DNA of 64,000 bases from Paenibacillus sedimenti (lineage in GTDB: Bacteria > Bacillota > Bacilli > Paenibacillales > NBRC-103111). The stretch is taken from positions 18,083 to 82,082 of the forward strand of contig NZ_JACVVD010000020.1 in assembly GCF_014534655.1 (NCBI RefSeq). The letters run 5' to 3'. This document shows, piece by piece, positions 44,301 to 51,929 of the stretch (positions are counted from its first letter, which is position 1; each line of letters begins with the position of its first letter). A model generated the notes under the pieces. The model did not search any database. It was not told where the DNA came from and was given only the letters and a program-made list of their open reading frames with translations. The position numbers and the translations under genes were made by a program.

Positions 44301-45905
44301 GACGAGTTCCGCATTTTCAATTACGCCATGAGCGGGGCAGAAATCCAGGCCGTTTACAACAACACTGCGAAATGGATCGACACCAGCTTGCTTGAGGTTC
44401 TGCTGGAGGAAGCTGCTGCAATTAATCCCGAACATTATACCGACGAAAGTGTAGAGGTCCTGCAGACGGCGGTCTCCGAAGCGGAGCTAGTGCGCGGGAA
44501 TGCCGCTGCAACCCAGGAAGAGATTGATGCGGCAGCTGCACTTCTGAAGCAAGCGCTGGAAGCACTGGAGATCAAGATCACGGCGGCGCTCAATCCTTCC
44601 GAACCGAACGGCCTGAACGGTTGGTACACGGCGCCGGTCACGGTGACGTTGTCGGCATACGGCAATGTGCAATACAGCGTGGACGGCGGCAGCAGCTGGT
44701 TCGCCTATGACGCGCCTGTTATGCTGAGCCGGGAAGGCACGAACCAAATGCTGTATCGTCCGGCAACCGTAACCGATGCGGTTTATCCGAAGTCGGTGGA
44801 TGCGAAGCTGGATCCGACTGCGCCGCAAGTTACGATTGCCGGCGAAGCTTCGTATACCATAGATCAAGCGATCCGCATCACGTGCAGCGCAGTTGACACG
44901 GTATCCGGCGTCACTTACTCGCCGTGCGGCGCACCGATCGTAGATGTTAAGGCGTATACGCTTGAGCCGGGCGTGCATACCGTAACGGCGGAAGCGCAAG
45001 ATGCCGCTGGTCACAGCGGGTCGGCCGAGCATTCATACAGTGTGGTTGCGACGTTCGATAGTCTGTCTGCGCTGACCGGTACCTTCTCGCAGGAAACCGG
45101 TGCATCAGGATGGCAGGGCATGGCAGCATCCCTTCAGCAGAAGCTGGCGGACGCCAAAGCAAAAGCCGCTGCAGGCAAGGGTGAGGAAGCGCGCAATATG
45201 CTGCAGGCATTTATCCATGAAGTGAATGCTCAGAGCGGGAAAAAGCTGAGCGGCGAGCAGGCGGCCGTGCTGATCCGCTGGGCGCAGTGGCTGCACGATG
45301 AGACGCCGCTGGCGGGAGGGGCACCGGGAAAACCGGTCCTCTCTGACAACAACGGTCACGATACGGGACTGAAGGACGGCAGCTATACCGTCACGATGAA
45401 CCTGTGGTGGGGGAACAACGGCACCGAGTTCAAGCTGTATGAGAATGGTGAGTTGATCCATACGCAGACGTTGACGGACGACTCGCCGAAGGCGCAAACC
45501 GTGAAGACCGATATTACGGGCAAAGCGAACGGAACGTATACGTACACCTGCGAGCTGACGAACGTTTTCGGCCTTGCGGCATGTGACCCGTTTGTCGTCA
45601 CCGTTACCGATGCCGAGCCGGGCAAACCGGTATTGTCCCATGACAACTGGGATGGCGACGGGAATTACGTGGTTACGATGAATATGTGGTGGGGAACGAA
45701 CGGTTCCGAATACCGCCTGTACGAGAACGGGACTTTGATCGATTCGCAGACGCTGACCGAAGCGACTCCGAAGACCCAGAAGGCGGCAACGAGCATCTCC
45801 GGCAGAGCTCCGGGCGTATACGAGTACCGTGCCGTACTGGTCAATGCGGCGGGCGAGATGAGCAGCGAGACGATCACGATTAACATCAAGGAGCAAGAAG
45901 GTTGA
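38334..45905 (+). CDS. Giant secreted multidomain protein with unassigned N-terminal (likely catalytic) domain
   Basis: 2523 aa from ATG 38334, 9 nt after AAGGAGAGG. A signal peptide (1-37) is followed by about 880 residues I cannot place, rich in Trp, Tyr and acids (GGHQGDWGGFYGELGEALYL, TYEGAWKAHEGLRMVGSEFY, SHDSAAVFTDDYVHIVG, DERNGGMPSRTPAYGARMLG). Then FN3 (about 920-1005), a concanavalin-like sandwich (1015-1210), FN3, F5/8 C (about 1383-1519), FIVAR, two Ig-like (1584-1760), LamG (1816-2012), FIVAR, Ig, and two chitinase-N-like domains (2331-2522). It replaces the lyase position in unit 2, so a carbohydrate-active enzyme is likely. GC content rises sharply after about 42040. Confidence 0.75.
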   Translation: MVLQNKKATWAVRALAVCLAAVMLLQLFVPVANNRVFAATSDTQPETANGYLDKIDFGNAESESAHQFRGESTSVITGFLGENARVSEPRIPASDTGGFLTFSMKVDPYLQNYFTVKFAGDETMPAGARAQIVINGEQIGYFRGGDYAALIGGERAPNQFIYNTIVLPLESTRGKEIVEITINTTNPFGKVEQRSRGYYTGYTHTQAYIDVEDEVQGYKFKENQGPETVLRSGDTYEEIEARIEQLRQEPINTFMNHYNHLGNNPNNTLNIAKYTNALRYYAMVLKQDISPMQTPEAKREALMRMFQAIDVHTKNYYGNTRMVLRGGHQGDWGGFYGELGEALYLAETLIFDEEVLGDEAYNAFLDQPFATGTVEGEFSLASAGWNGEPLTRRMAWERVLKANFDFARSRQSYITNQVFYTYEGAWKAHEGLRMVGSEFYEGKERSHQIVYEMFGVRPWLGEEVLVGPNGEELDLYHSLFSHDSAAVFTDDYVHIVGKGLAKSKLDEDGHVVRRKPYGEHYTNLTKAGLTRENHYVGIYGEVANYILDYFYKTLNQPGDEELNDELLKQALNNFYARLWTRINDLDDEGKRLIAMNATIDERNGGMPSRTPAYGARMLGYGTSYAYLEKYMADHEERYSGPEWEKYWDYARYTVGAVQQMKMDNRLMDDLNARDFHLRETYEYLTNTRKNYARFNDVKAGVVLPQTDFDYYKEEEIAALGVNPEEYEQFAWIDVDNAFISMRDGDFRMFGGLAWLNMGVPATGKLHIVTPENVRVVQVAHNNQFQYEDYHIRQQDVDLFYQRNDPATKGFAPQSLAGEILPIAYQPGVGKVVRDNFEVDHPYGALTDLMAARYGEYFILMNTTRPEYENERTFEVELPSDYTGNEIFDFVSKANIPVTNGKVTIGPERGMVLKLSSKYDPAPKPNHVDFVKANEGNGYVDVIWKTTAGGQTYTLKRSETEHGPYAVIAEGLTGNHYKDTDVVNGKVYYYKVAAVNEHGSGWDSWRAKADLSDAGSKNLASPWQQDFIGTTQGSATVNGDGITIQNVDGKGLGVGDDFNIYRRDINDSFHFVHQVAIGNSSISARIDQNSGALSGIMLREKLSANSRYLYFGADDQGNLVLQDRNRVSFGVWNGGIPVSPWNHKIKGYHVDDYPYIKLLWHHNSQMAYAFVSKDGVDWEYIAKSDSLFPYAYYIGLLSSEDAAFSEVTVSAMPRESLIPFVVKDKDQITLHWTKPKQASWFNVYRTYDEEASLTDPVFKAGTTELEDGSSWEEVLTGTRAKPFQDALRYGRVYYKVLPVHDDGSPQPFSAAVSADADPISMVLEDAKSLPASDYTKASFYLFHKELDRIKAEMMKPEFDEAQLIDEIYEAKKLLVSVRTLLTKIQMQPSMARASEKFWQNDKISEEQNAWYLFDGNPDTIAHTRSKESWVDVDFGAGNEKVVDTFRYLPRRTHVGRVNGTVFKGSNDGVNWTDLYKIPNALIYEWYSAHNPDKTPYRYIRIYDDHNGFVNFEEIEFLEIGIDKTLLTQLLDEAAEVVAEYYTTESFEAFQTAHVNAESVAGNAGATQAVIDAAAVSLLEALEGLEYIEGLPVLAPIGHKFVIAEQQLTFTVKEMKGMDGVQYEAANLPEGASFNAGTRTFNWTPGKEQGGVHTVVFTVKSGALSTSRNVQITVKGLPVITAEPVVEVTAKKLLTYQVPASDPSVTKVTYSVENLPTGASFDAAAGVLSWTPGHADYGSHPVIFKVSNGSFEVSQTVDFNVKLNVIPSKGYTQGSHYLYLKKVARIEAEMAKPGADKAQLAAELEQVEASLDQVPLSHYPFEGNTVNAFGKHDGTAQGNVGYSDGKIGKAVNLNGTDGYMTLPKEHALSGYDAITVATWVNWRGGGNWQRIFDFGNNTNQFMFLSPKSGSGTLRFAIKNGGGEQSVQTAALPLNQWVHVAVTLGGKTAKLYVNGELKATNTNVTIKPSDFKPGVNYIGKSQFNDPLFNGMIDEFRIFNYAMSGAEIQAVYNNTAKWIDTSLLEVLLEEAAAINPEHYTDESVEVLQTAVSEAELVRGNAAATQEEIDAAAALLKQALEALEIKITAALNPSEPNGLNGWYTAPVTVTLSAYGNVQYSVDGGSSWFAYDAPVMLSREGTNQMLYRPATVTDAVYPKSVDAKLDPTAPQVTIAGEASYTIDQAIRITCSAVDTVSGVTYSPCGAPIVDVKAYTLEPGVHTVTAEAQDAAGHSGSAEHSYSVVATFDSLSALTGTFSQETGASGWQGMAASLQQKLADAKAKAAAGKGEEARNMLQAFIHEVNAQSGKKLSGEQAAVLIRWAQWLHDETPLAGGAPGKPVLSDNNGHDTGLKDGSYTVTMNLWWGNNGTEFKLYENGELIHTQTLTDDSPKAQTVKTDITGKANGTYTYTCELTNVFGLAACDPFVVTVTDAEPGKPVLSHDNWDGDGNYVVTMNMWWGTNGSEYRLYENGTLIDSQTLTEATPKTQKAATSISGRAPGVYEYRAVLVNAAGEMSSETITINIKEQEG

Positions 45906-45932
45906 TAAACGAGTTAACCTGCAAATAATCAT

Positions 45933-45980
45933 CGAAGCCCCCAATCGAATCTTCGTTCTAAATTGGGGGCTTCGCTTCTT
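45933..45980 (+). terminator. Terminator after the giant unassigned protein
   Basis: CGAAGCCCCCAAT (45933-45945) pairs exactly with ATTGGGGGCTTCG (45962-45974), 27 nt after the stop codon. The T run is short. Confidence 0.75.
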
Positions 45981-46089
45981 GAGAATTGAAAGAGAGGGTG
46001 AGGGCAAACGGGCAAATCAGGGCGGACTTGTCTCTTAAGAAGCCAGCAAATATTTGCATTGTATGTAATTAAAAAAGGAGGATAATGAC

Positions 46090-48225
46090 ATGAATCTTTT
46101 CAAGAAGAAAAGTCGCTCCCACAGGATTGTTTTCGGCATTCTTTGTTTGGCGTTGGCGATGACGAGTTTCCTCGGGATCGGAAGCCAAACGGCAAAAGCG
46201 GCGATTTCGCCGCTGATTACTTCTTATAAGCCGCAGGTAGTAAGTACGTCTGCAAATGTGTCCTATACCAATTCCTCCGGGAACACGGTAACGGGAACCA
46301 TTCACCATCCTGGCATTGCAATGAGTCAGACGGATTTGGACAACATGCGCGATCACGTAAGAGCGGGGGATGAGCCTTGGAATACGGCGTTTAATGCCTT
46401 TGCCGCCGACTCCCAATCCAGTAAAACACCAAGAATCTATTATGAAAATGTTTATATCTTCAAGCACATTCAAGGTCCTTGGAAGTTTACCGACCCCGAG
46501 AGACCCACTGTCACATACGATAACCCCAGCGAATATGTAGGAGCACGTGCCAACACCGATTCCGAAACCGCTTTCATGCAGGCGATAATGTGGTATATTA
46601 CCGGCGATGAAACGTATCGCGCCAACGCTATGAAAATCATTAGAAGTTATTCTGCCGCAGAGGATTGCGTTCAACATTGGCAATTCCGTTTTGCTACAAT
46701 GAGTTATTTTTTCTCGGCAGCGGCAGAAATCCTGCGCTATTCCGATACACCTACAGCGAGTTTGAAATGGACGGCTACGGATACAGCGAATCTTACCCAT
46801 CTCATGGACATCGTTTCCGTCACTTATAACGCTCATTCCTTTTTTATGAATCAGCATCAGTTTACGGTCATGGGAGCGATGGGAAGAGCGATCTTCACCA
46901 ATAATCTGCAGCTTTACGATGAGGCTGTAGAAGCTGCGACTGTAAATGCCGCAGGCGATCAAGGGGGAAGAAACGGTTCCATTAAGCATCAGATGCGGTG
47001 GATGACGACTAATGAGCGAACAGGAGCGGCATTGAATCCGGCGGACTACCATGTGCAGGCCATCGAAATGGGGCGCGATGTGGGGCATTCCTATGCGGAT
47101 GTTGCCGGACTGTCTACTTTGGCGCAGACCATCTATGCCCAAGGCACGAAGGTTGACCCGGTAACCGGAGTGAGGTCTACAGCCTCCAATGCGGTGAATG
47201 TGTTCAACTTCCTGGACGACCGGCTGCTGGCAGGAACGACATATCTGCTCAAGTATCATCTGGGTTACGATGTGTTATGGACGCCCGCATGGGCCAATCA
47301 AAGCAGTACCATTCAATATTTCGACACGATCAACGCAGACGGCAGAGGCAGAATCGATGCGTTCTACAGTGTTTTATATAACTATTACAAATATATCGAA
47401 AATCGGGATATGACCCAAGAGAAATACAAATATGTAGCCTATACTTATGTAACGAGAATGCCGGAGGTTGCGGGAAAGGATTATCCGCTTTTCATGCTGC
47501 TGTACACGCCCGATGCGGCCAAGACGGTCGGCTTGAGCAACAAGATCACGTTAGGCTCTATAACGGGATTGACGGCAACGGCGGCGGGTGCGAATACGAT
47601 CTACGTAAGCTGGGCGGGTGTGCCGGGCGCGCTAGGGTATAACATCTACCGGTCCACAGATCCGAATGGCACTTTTACAAAGGTTAGCAGCGCCCCCACT
47701 GCAGCGGCATTATATCGCGATACAAACTTGACCCCTGATACGACCTATTATTATCAGGTAGAAGTAGCCGGAGGATCGAAATCTTCTGCGGTATCTGCGG
47801 CTACGGGAGGAACTTCTGGGACTGCTTCGGTCAGATTCAACAATGCCGGCACCGGCTTGTATATCGATGGGATGGGCCGTACTTCCAACGGCTCCGCTGC
47901 AGGACAATGGAGCTCCAGCACCAGCAATAATCAACGGTGGATTGAGGAAACTGACGGGAGCTATGTCCGTATTAAAAATGTCGCAACCGGACTATACTTG
48001 GATGGCATGGGCCGCACTGCCAACGGCTCCGCCGCCGGACAATGGAGCCTCAGCACCAGCACAAATCAGCAATGGTCCGTTACGATAGACGGCAACAATG
48101 TGCGGATCCGAAACCGCGCAACGGGGTTATATCTGGATGGGATGGGCCGTACAACCAACGGGGGGGACCTAGGCCAGTATGGAGGAGGAGGCAGCGCCAA
48201 CCAAAGATGGCAGGTCGTAAACTAA
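46090..48225 (+). CDS. Secreted polysaccharide lyase (alginate-lyase fold) with FN3 and ricin lectin
   Basis: 711 aa. A signal peptide (1-38), an alginate-lyase-like domain (about 69-400) with HHPGIAM, RAGDEPW, FMNQHQFTVMG and AIEMGRDVGHSYAD, an FN3 domain (about 494-567) and a ricin-type beta-trefoil (581-711) with three repeats of GLYxDGMGRTxNGxxxGQ. AAAAGGAGG precedes the ATG. It is the short relative of the 2267-aa lyase and the full version of the stub at 37111. It should cut a uronic-acid polymer outside the cell and bind sugar through the trefoil. Confidence 0.85.
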   Translation: MNLFKKKSRSHRIVFGILCLALAMTSFLGIGSQTAKAAISPLITSYKPQVVSTSANVSYTNSSGNTVTGTIHHPGIAMSQTDLDNMRDHVRAGDEPWNTAFNAFAADSQSSKTPRIYYENVYIFKHIQGPWKFTDPERPTVTYDNPSEYVGARANTDSETAFMQAIMWYITGDETYRANAMKIIRSYSAAEDCVQHWQFRFATMSYFFSAAAEILRYSDTPTASLKWTATDTANLTHLMDIVSVTYNAHSFFMNQHQFTVMGAMGRAIFTNNLQLYDEAVEAATVNAAGDQGGRNGSIKHQMRWMTTNERTGAALNPADYHVQAIEMGRDVGHSYADVAGLSTLAQTIYAQGTKVDPVTGVRSTASNAVNVFNFLDDRLLAGTTYLLKYHLGYDVLWTPAWANQSSTIQYFDTINADGRGRIDAFYSVLYNYYKYIENRDMTQEKYKYVAYTYVTRMPEVAGKDYPLFMLLYTPDAAKTVGLSNKITLGSITGLTATAAGANTIYVSWAGVPGALGYNIYRSTDPNGTFTKVSSAPTAAALYRDTNLTPDTTYYYQVEVAGGSKSSAVSAATGGTSGTASVRFNNAGTGLYIDGMGRTSNGSAAGQWSSSTSNNQRWIEETDGSYVRIKNVATGLYLDGMGRTANGSAAGQWSLSTSTNQQWSVTIDGNNVRIRNRATGLYLDGMGRTTNGGDLGQYGGGGSANQRWQVVN

Positions 48226-48378
48226 GTATACGGACTGAAATCCAGTGAAGTTCGCACATGGATAAAGCGCCGAAAACCATATAACCCTAGAGCGAATACC
48301 AGAGATGCCAGCCCTTGTACCTTAATACATTGCACAAATTGGCCAACAACACAATTTCCGAAAGGAGATGCAAAACAC

Positions 48379-48495
48379 ATGAATCCGGCAAACGCCTCTG
48401 CAGTATACGCTGTCAAAGAGGCCGGCAAAAAAACGGAATCAAGGTTGGCCTCATTTCCTAAAATCATAGGAATCATGCACGATTGCAGTGTTTGA
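48379..48495 (+). pseudogene. Start of an unidentified gene, cut by the duplicated segment
   Basis: AAAGGAGATG is followed 9 nt later by ATG 48379 and NPANASAVYAVKEAGKKTES. The frame then enters the copied leader at about 48457 and stops at 48495. The ribosome site and first 26 codons look real; the rest was replaced by the duplicated segment. Not recognised. Confidence 0.35.
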
Positions 48496-48517
48496 AAGAG
48501 TTCGATCACGGTGTTCG
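48481..48517 (+). promoter_or_regulatory. Direct-repeat operator-like element, copy 3
   Basis: GATTGCAGTGTTTG (48481-48494) and GATCACGGTGTTCG (48504-48517), spacing 23 bp, with one base change from copy 1. The following leader is nearly identical to 24838-24931. Confidence 0.55.
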
Positions 48518-48611
48518 TTATATATTAAAGTAGTCTGCAAGCGCTATTTTTGTGCATACTGAAAGCGTCGAGACGATAAGAAAGTATCTTGTTAAAGTGA
48601 GGAAAAAATTG

Positions 48612-49061
48612 ATGAGCTTTTTAAAGATTTGGGAGGCACCCGAAGGGGCGGTAGGCCGGGATGATTTTAAGGTTAGCGTCCGCATTCCGGGGGAGAGCTG
48701 GCAGCCACTCTTCGTGTATGAAGCGAAGGTGGACATGCACAATGTCAGACAGGCCTCCATGGTAAGCTCAGATCCTGAAGCTGCAGCACTGATGAAGTTG
48801 CAAATTGATACATTCAATCGTTATAAACAAGAAGATACGCCGATGCCTGTCAACTTTGATTTCAATGCGATAGTGACTCCAGCTAAAAATAAGTTTACGG
48901 CTCTGGACCCCGATATCCAGAACGACATCGTTAAAGTGATTTTGGGCAAAGGAGACCCGATTGCCCAGTGGAAAGAAATCGTCAAGGGATACGATGCCAA
49001 AGGTGTGCCTGAAGCGATCAAAGAAGTCAACGAAGAGGCAGCTAAGAGAGGCATTAAGTAA
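48612..49061 (+). pseudogene. Chimera: GH28 N-terminus joined to a binding-protein C-terminus
   Basis: Codons 1-49 repeat the GH28 protein at 24932 (KIWEAPEGAVGRDDFKVSVR, then YEAKVDMHNVRQASM). At about 48760 it changes in frame to the end of a different solute-binding protein (DPEAAALMKLQIDTF, DPDIQNDIVKVILGKGDPIA and GYDAKGVPEAIKEVNEEAAK). It has a start, a promoter copy and no stop, so a 149-residue fusion could be made, but neither half is functional. Its 3' half matches no other binding protein in the window. Confidence 0.8.
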
Positions 49062-49099
49062 GTTATAACCAAGGTTCAATGACAATGCAACGACGTGAG

Positions 49100-49145
49100 G
49101 AAGCTTCAGAACGATATGTACCATGTTCGTGAAGCTTCTTTATTA
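49100..49145 (+). terminator. Terminator after the chimera
   Basis: GAAGCTTCA (49100-49108) and TGAAGCTTC (49130-49138) form a stem, with further pairing inside the loop, followed by TTTATTATT. It comes from the original binding-protein gene's end. Confidence 0.75.
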
Positions 49146-49332
49146 TTGGCATTACCACTCAGAATTGGATCGGCAGCTAGTGATTTTCTAATAATTCCCA
49201 TCTCGATAGACAGGTGAACGATTTCCGCATCTAGAACATGCACGGCGTGTTCCGGACTTCCCGTCATTGATTCGGCGGTGGAGCATTGTGCTCGTTAATA
49301 GGCAAATTTACAATCGAAAGGATGACTCAGTT
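49146..49332. other. Interval before the GH43 gene
   Basis: A minus-strand frame here (HVLDAEIVHLSIEMGI) is open and looks protein-like, but has no start or family match. The promoter of the GH43 gene must lie in this interval; I see no clear -35/-10 pair. Confidence 0.3.
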
Positions 49333-50889
49333 ATGGAGGTTAACTATAATCTATTATCGAAAAAGGGATTTTGGGGAGATCAGGGGGACGGCACCTATGT
49401 CAATCCTGTCTTGCCAGGAGATTATAGCGATCCGGATGTCATTCGGGTCGGAGATGATTATTACGGTATCTCCTCTACCTTGCATTGCTCACCGGGGATG
49501 GCGGTATTGCATTCCAAAGATCTTGTCAACTGGAGAATGATCGGGCATGTTGTGGACGATTTGACAAGTATCGGCCCGGAATACAGTTACAATCGAATGA
49601 ATCGTTACGGCAGAGGTGTCTGGGCGGGCGCGATCCGATTCCACAGGGATAAATTCTGGGTATATTTCTTCACGCCTGATGAAGGATTGTTTATGAGCAC
49701 GGCTGCCGACCCGGCGGGACCTTGGGAGCCGCTTCATCAGGTTTGGGCGGTCAGCGGCTGGGACGACTGCTGCCCGTTTTGGGACGATGACGGACAAGGC
49801 TACTTCGTTGCCACGAATTTTGCCGATAACTATAATATCCATCTGTTTAAACTTAGTGAAGACGGCAAAGAGCTGTTGCATGACAGCGATACGATTATCC
49901 ATCAATACAAAGGGAGCGAAGCCAATAAGCTCTACAAAATAAACGGGTATTACTATTTCTTTCACAGCGAGGTGCGCCTTGAGGAAGGCGTTGAAGTCCG
50001 AGTCGTCATGATGTTAAGGGCAGAGTATATTTATGGTCCTTATGAGGAAAAGGAAATTATCCATACACACGGAAAGGAAATAGACCGGGAGCCGAATCAG
50101 GGCGGACTTGTCCAGACGGTTTCCGGAGATTGGTACTTCATTAGCCATCAGGGAATGGGCGGACACGAAGGTAGACCGCTTCATTTGCTGCCCGTAACAT
50201 GGGTGGATGGATGGCCGATCATCGGCAACGATACGGACGACGATGGAATCGGAGAGATGGTATGGGGAGGCAAGAAGCCCATAAACGGGCATCCCGAGAC
50301 GGTTCTTTCCACGAATGACGATTTTGACCGGGCGGCGCTTGAGCCGTATTGGGAATGGAACCATCAGCCAAGAGCCGATAAATGGTCGTTAACGGAACGG
50401 CCCGGCTATTTGCGTCTGTACGCGTGCCAACCCATCGATAAAGACCATTTTTTTACCGTATGCAACGTCATTTCCCAAAGAGCGTATAGAACCGTTCACA
50501 ATGAGGCAACCGTAAAAATAGACATCAGCGGCATGGCAGACGGGCAAGAAGCGGGGCTTTGCCATTTTGCACAAACCTATTGCACGATTGGCGTTCAACA
50601 ACAGAATGGGACAAGGGTTCTGAAGTTTAACAATTCGGGTACGATTGAATGGGGCCCGCAAATAACGGTTTGCACCCTTTGGTTAAGGTCTGTGTGGAAC
50701 ATAGACGGGATCAACCGGTTCGAATATAGCGTCGATGGGGACCATTTCACGAGCTTTGGAGACGCCTATCAGCTGGGGTGGGGGAATTACAGGGGAGACC
50801 GGATCGGGTTATACAGCTATAACTGCGAGAGTGAACAGGGTTATATCGATGTAGACCGATTTTGTTATGAGACCGCAGGAGCAAGGTAA
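49333..50889 (+). CDS. GH43-family glycosidase (arabinofuranosidase/xylosidase type) with C-terminal sandwich
   Basis: 518 aa from ATG 49333, with GAAAGGA upstream. No signal peptide, so cytoplasmic. The five-bladed propeller shows the catalytic base in YSDPDVIRVGDDYYG, the pKa-tuning Asp in the DDCCPFWDDDGQGYF region and the acid Glu in GSEANKLYKINGYYYFFHSE. From about residue 330 comes a beta-sandwich of the type found in GH43 subfamilies that act on arabinose or xylose side chains. It starts a run of three hydrolase genes (49333, 50896, 51930). Confidence 0.9.
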   Translation: MEVNYNLLSKKGFWGDQGDGTYVNPVLPGDYSDPDVIRVGDDYYGISSTLHCSPGMAVLHSKDLVNWRMIGHVVDDLTSIGPEYSYNRMNRYGRGVWAGAIRFHRDKFWVYFFTPDEGLFMSTAADPAGPWEPLHQVWAVSGWDDCCPFWDDDGQGYFVATNFADNYNIHLFKLSEDGKELLHDSDTIIHQYKGSEANKLYKINGYYYFFHSEVRLEEGVEVRVVMMLRAEYIYGPYEEKEIIHTHGKEIDREPNQGGLVQTVSGDWYFISHQGMGGHEGRPLHLLPVTWVDGWPIIGNDTDDDGIGEMVWGGKKPINGHPETVLSTNDDFDRAALEPYWEWNHQPRADKWSLTERPGYLRLYACQPIDKDHFFTVCNVISQRAYRTVHNEATVKIDISGMADGQEAGLCHFAQTYCTIGVQQQNGTRVLKFNNSGTIEWGPQITVCTLWLRSVWNIDGINRFEYSVDGDHFTSFGDAYQLGWGNYRGDRIGLYSYNCESEQGYIDVDRFCYETAGAR

Positions 50890-50895
50890 GCGCAC

Positions 50896-51849
50896 ATGAC
50901 GCTCGAAAAACTTTATGGGAGTGGAGAAGGAATGAAATCGCCATTGTTTAGGGATCCCATCTATGACGGAGCGGCAGATCCTGTAGTCATTTGGAATCAT
51001 CAGACCAAGGAATGGTGGATGATTTATACGAATCGCCGGGCAACGCAGGAAGGTCCGAAATTCGGATGGGTGCATGGCACCGATCTCGGTGTTGCTTCTT
51101 CATCGGATGGCGGAGCAACCTGGTTATACCGGGGAACCTTGGAAGGTCTCGAAACAGAATGGGGCAGAAATACGTTCTGGGCGCCTGAAATCATTTGGCA
51201 TGATGGGCTGTACCATATGTATGTCACTTATGTCCACGGCGTACCGGAAGATTGGACGGGCAAGGCTCGTATCAGGCATTATACAAGCCCCGACCTTATT
51301 CGTTGGGAGTTCCAGTCCACGCTTGGAATTAGTGAGGAGAACGTGATCGATGCCTGTGTGTACCGGCTGCCGAACGGCACGTTTCGTATGTGGTTTAAGC
51401 AGCGGAATCATACCTACGCTGCCGAGAGCAAGGATCTGTATGATTGGCAGCCGATTGGTCCGGTGATAACCGAAAGAGGCCACGAAGGACCGAATGTGTT
51501 TCACTTGAAAGGATATTATTGGCTTATCATAGACGAATGGAGAGGACAAGGCGTTTACCGTTCCGATGATCTTATGACATGGGAACGAAACGGCATCATT
51601 CTCGACCAACCTGGCAAACGTGAAGATGACGGGACGATCGGCCTTCACGCGGATGTGGTGGTACAAGGAGAAGAGGGGTATATCTTTTATTTTACTCATC
51701 CTGGCCGTGTTCATGGGCAGAATGAAGATTCGAACAACTATGAAATGCGCCGCTCGTCCATTCAGGTTGCCAAGCTGGAAGTTGTGGACGGTGTGCTATG
51801 CTGTGATCGCGACAAGGTGTTTGAGTTACATCTTGGAGCGGAAGATTGA
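50896..51849 (+). CDS. GH43-like five-bladed propeller glycosidase
   Basis: 317 aa, single domain, cytoplasmic. The propeller pattern is clear: DGAADPVVIWNHQTKEWWMI, NTFWAPEIIWHDGLYHMYVT, IDACVYRLPNGTFRMWFK and GHEGPNVFHLKGYYWLIIDE. It resembles GH43/GH117-like enzymes, but the exact family is uncertain. ATG 50896 has AAGGTAAG 6 nt upstream; a second ATG at 50932 with GGAGAAGG is equally good. Only 6 nt separate it from the GH43 stop, so they are co-transcribed. Confidence 0.8.
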   Translation: MTLEKLYGSGEGMKSPLFRDPIYDGAADPVVIWNHQTKEWWMIYTNRRATQEGPKFGWVHGTDLGVASSSDGGATWLYRGTLEGLETEWGRNTFWAPEIIWHDGLYHMYVTYVHGVPEDWTGKARIRHYTSPDLIRWEFQSTLGISEENVIDACVYRLPNGTFRMWFKQRNHTYAAESKDLYDWQPIGPVITERGHEGPNVFHLKGYYWLIIDEWRGQGVYRSDDLMTWERNGIILDQPGKREDDGTIGLHADVVVQGEEGYIFYFTHPGRVHGQNEDSNNYEMRRSSIQVAKLEVVDGVLCCDRDKVFELHLGAED

Positions 51850-51929
51850 TAGGGCTGCTTTCATAGTAAAGCGAGATAAATCAACCATCTGTATATCTAT
51901 TAAATGAATGAGGAGGACATACGATCAAC

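Noticed and set aside
46069..47259. Minus-strand frame of 396 codons opposite the 711-aa lyase
   Set aside because: Same reason: a shadow of a gene with signal peptide, conserved motifs and ribosome site on the plus strand.
49140..49330. Minus-strand open frame before the GH43 gene
   Set aside because: It looks somewhat protein-like but has no start, ribosome site or family match, so it is noted only as an interval.
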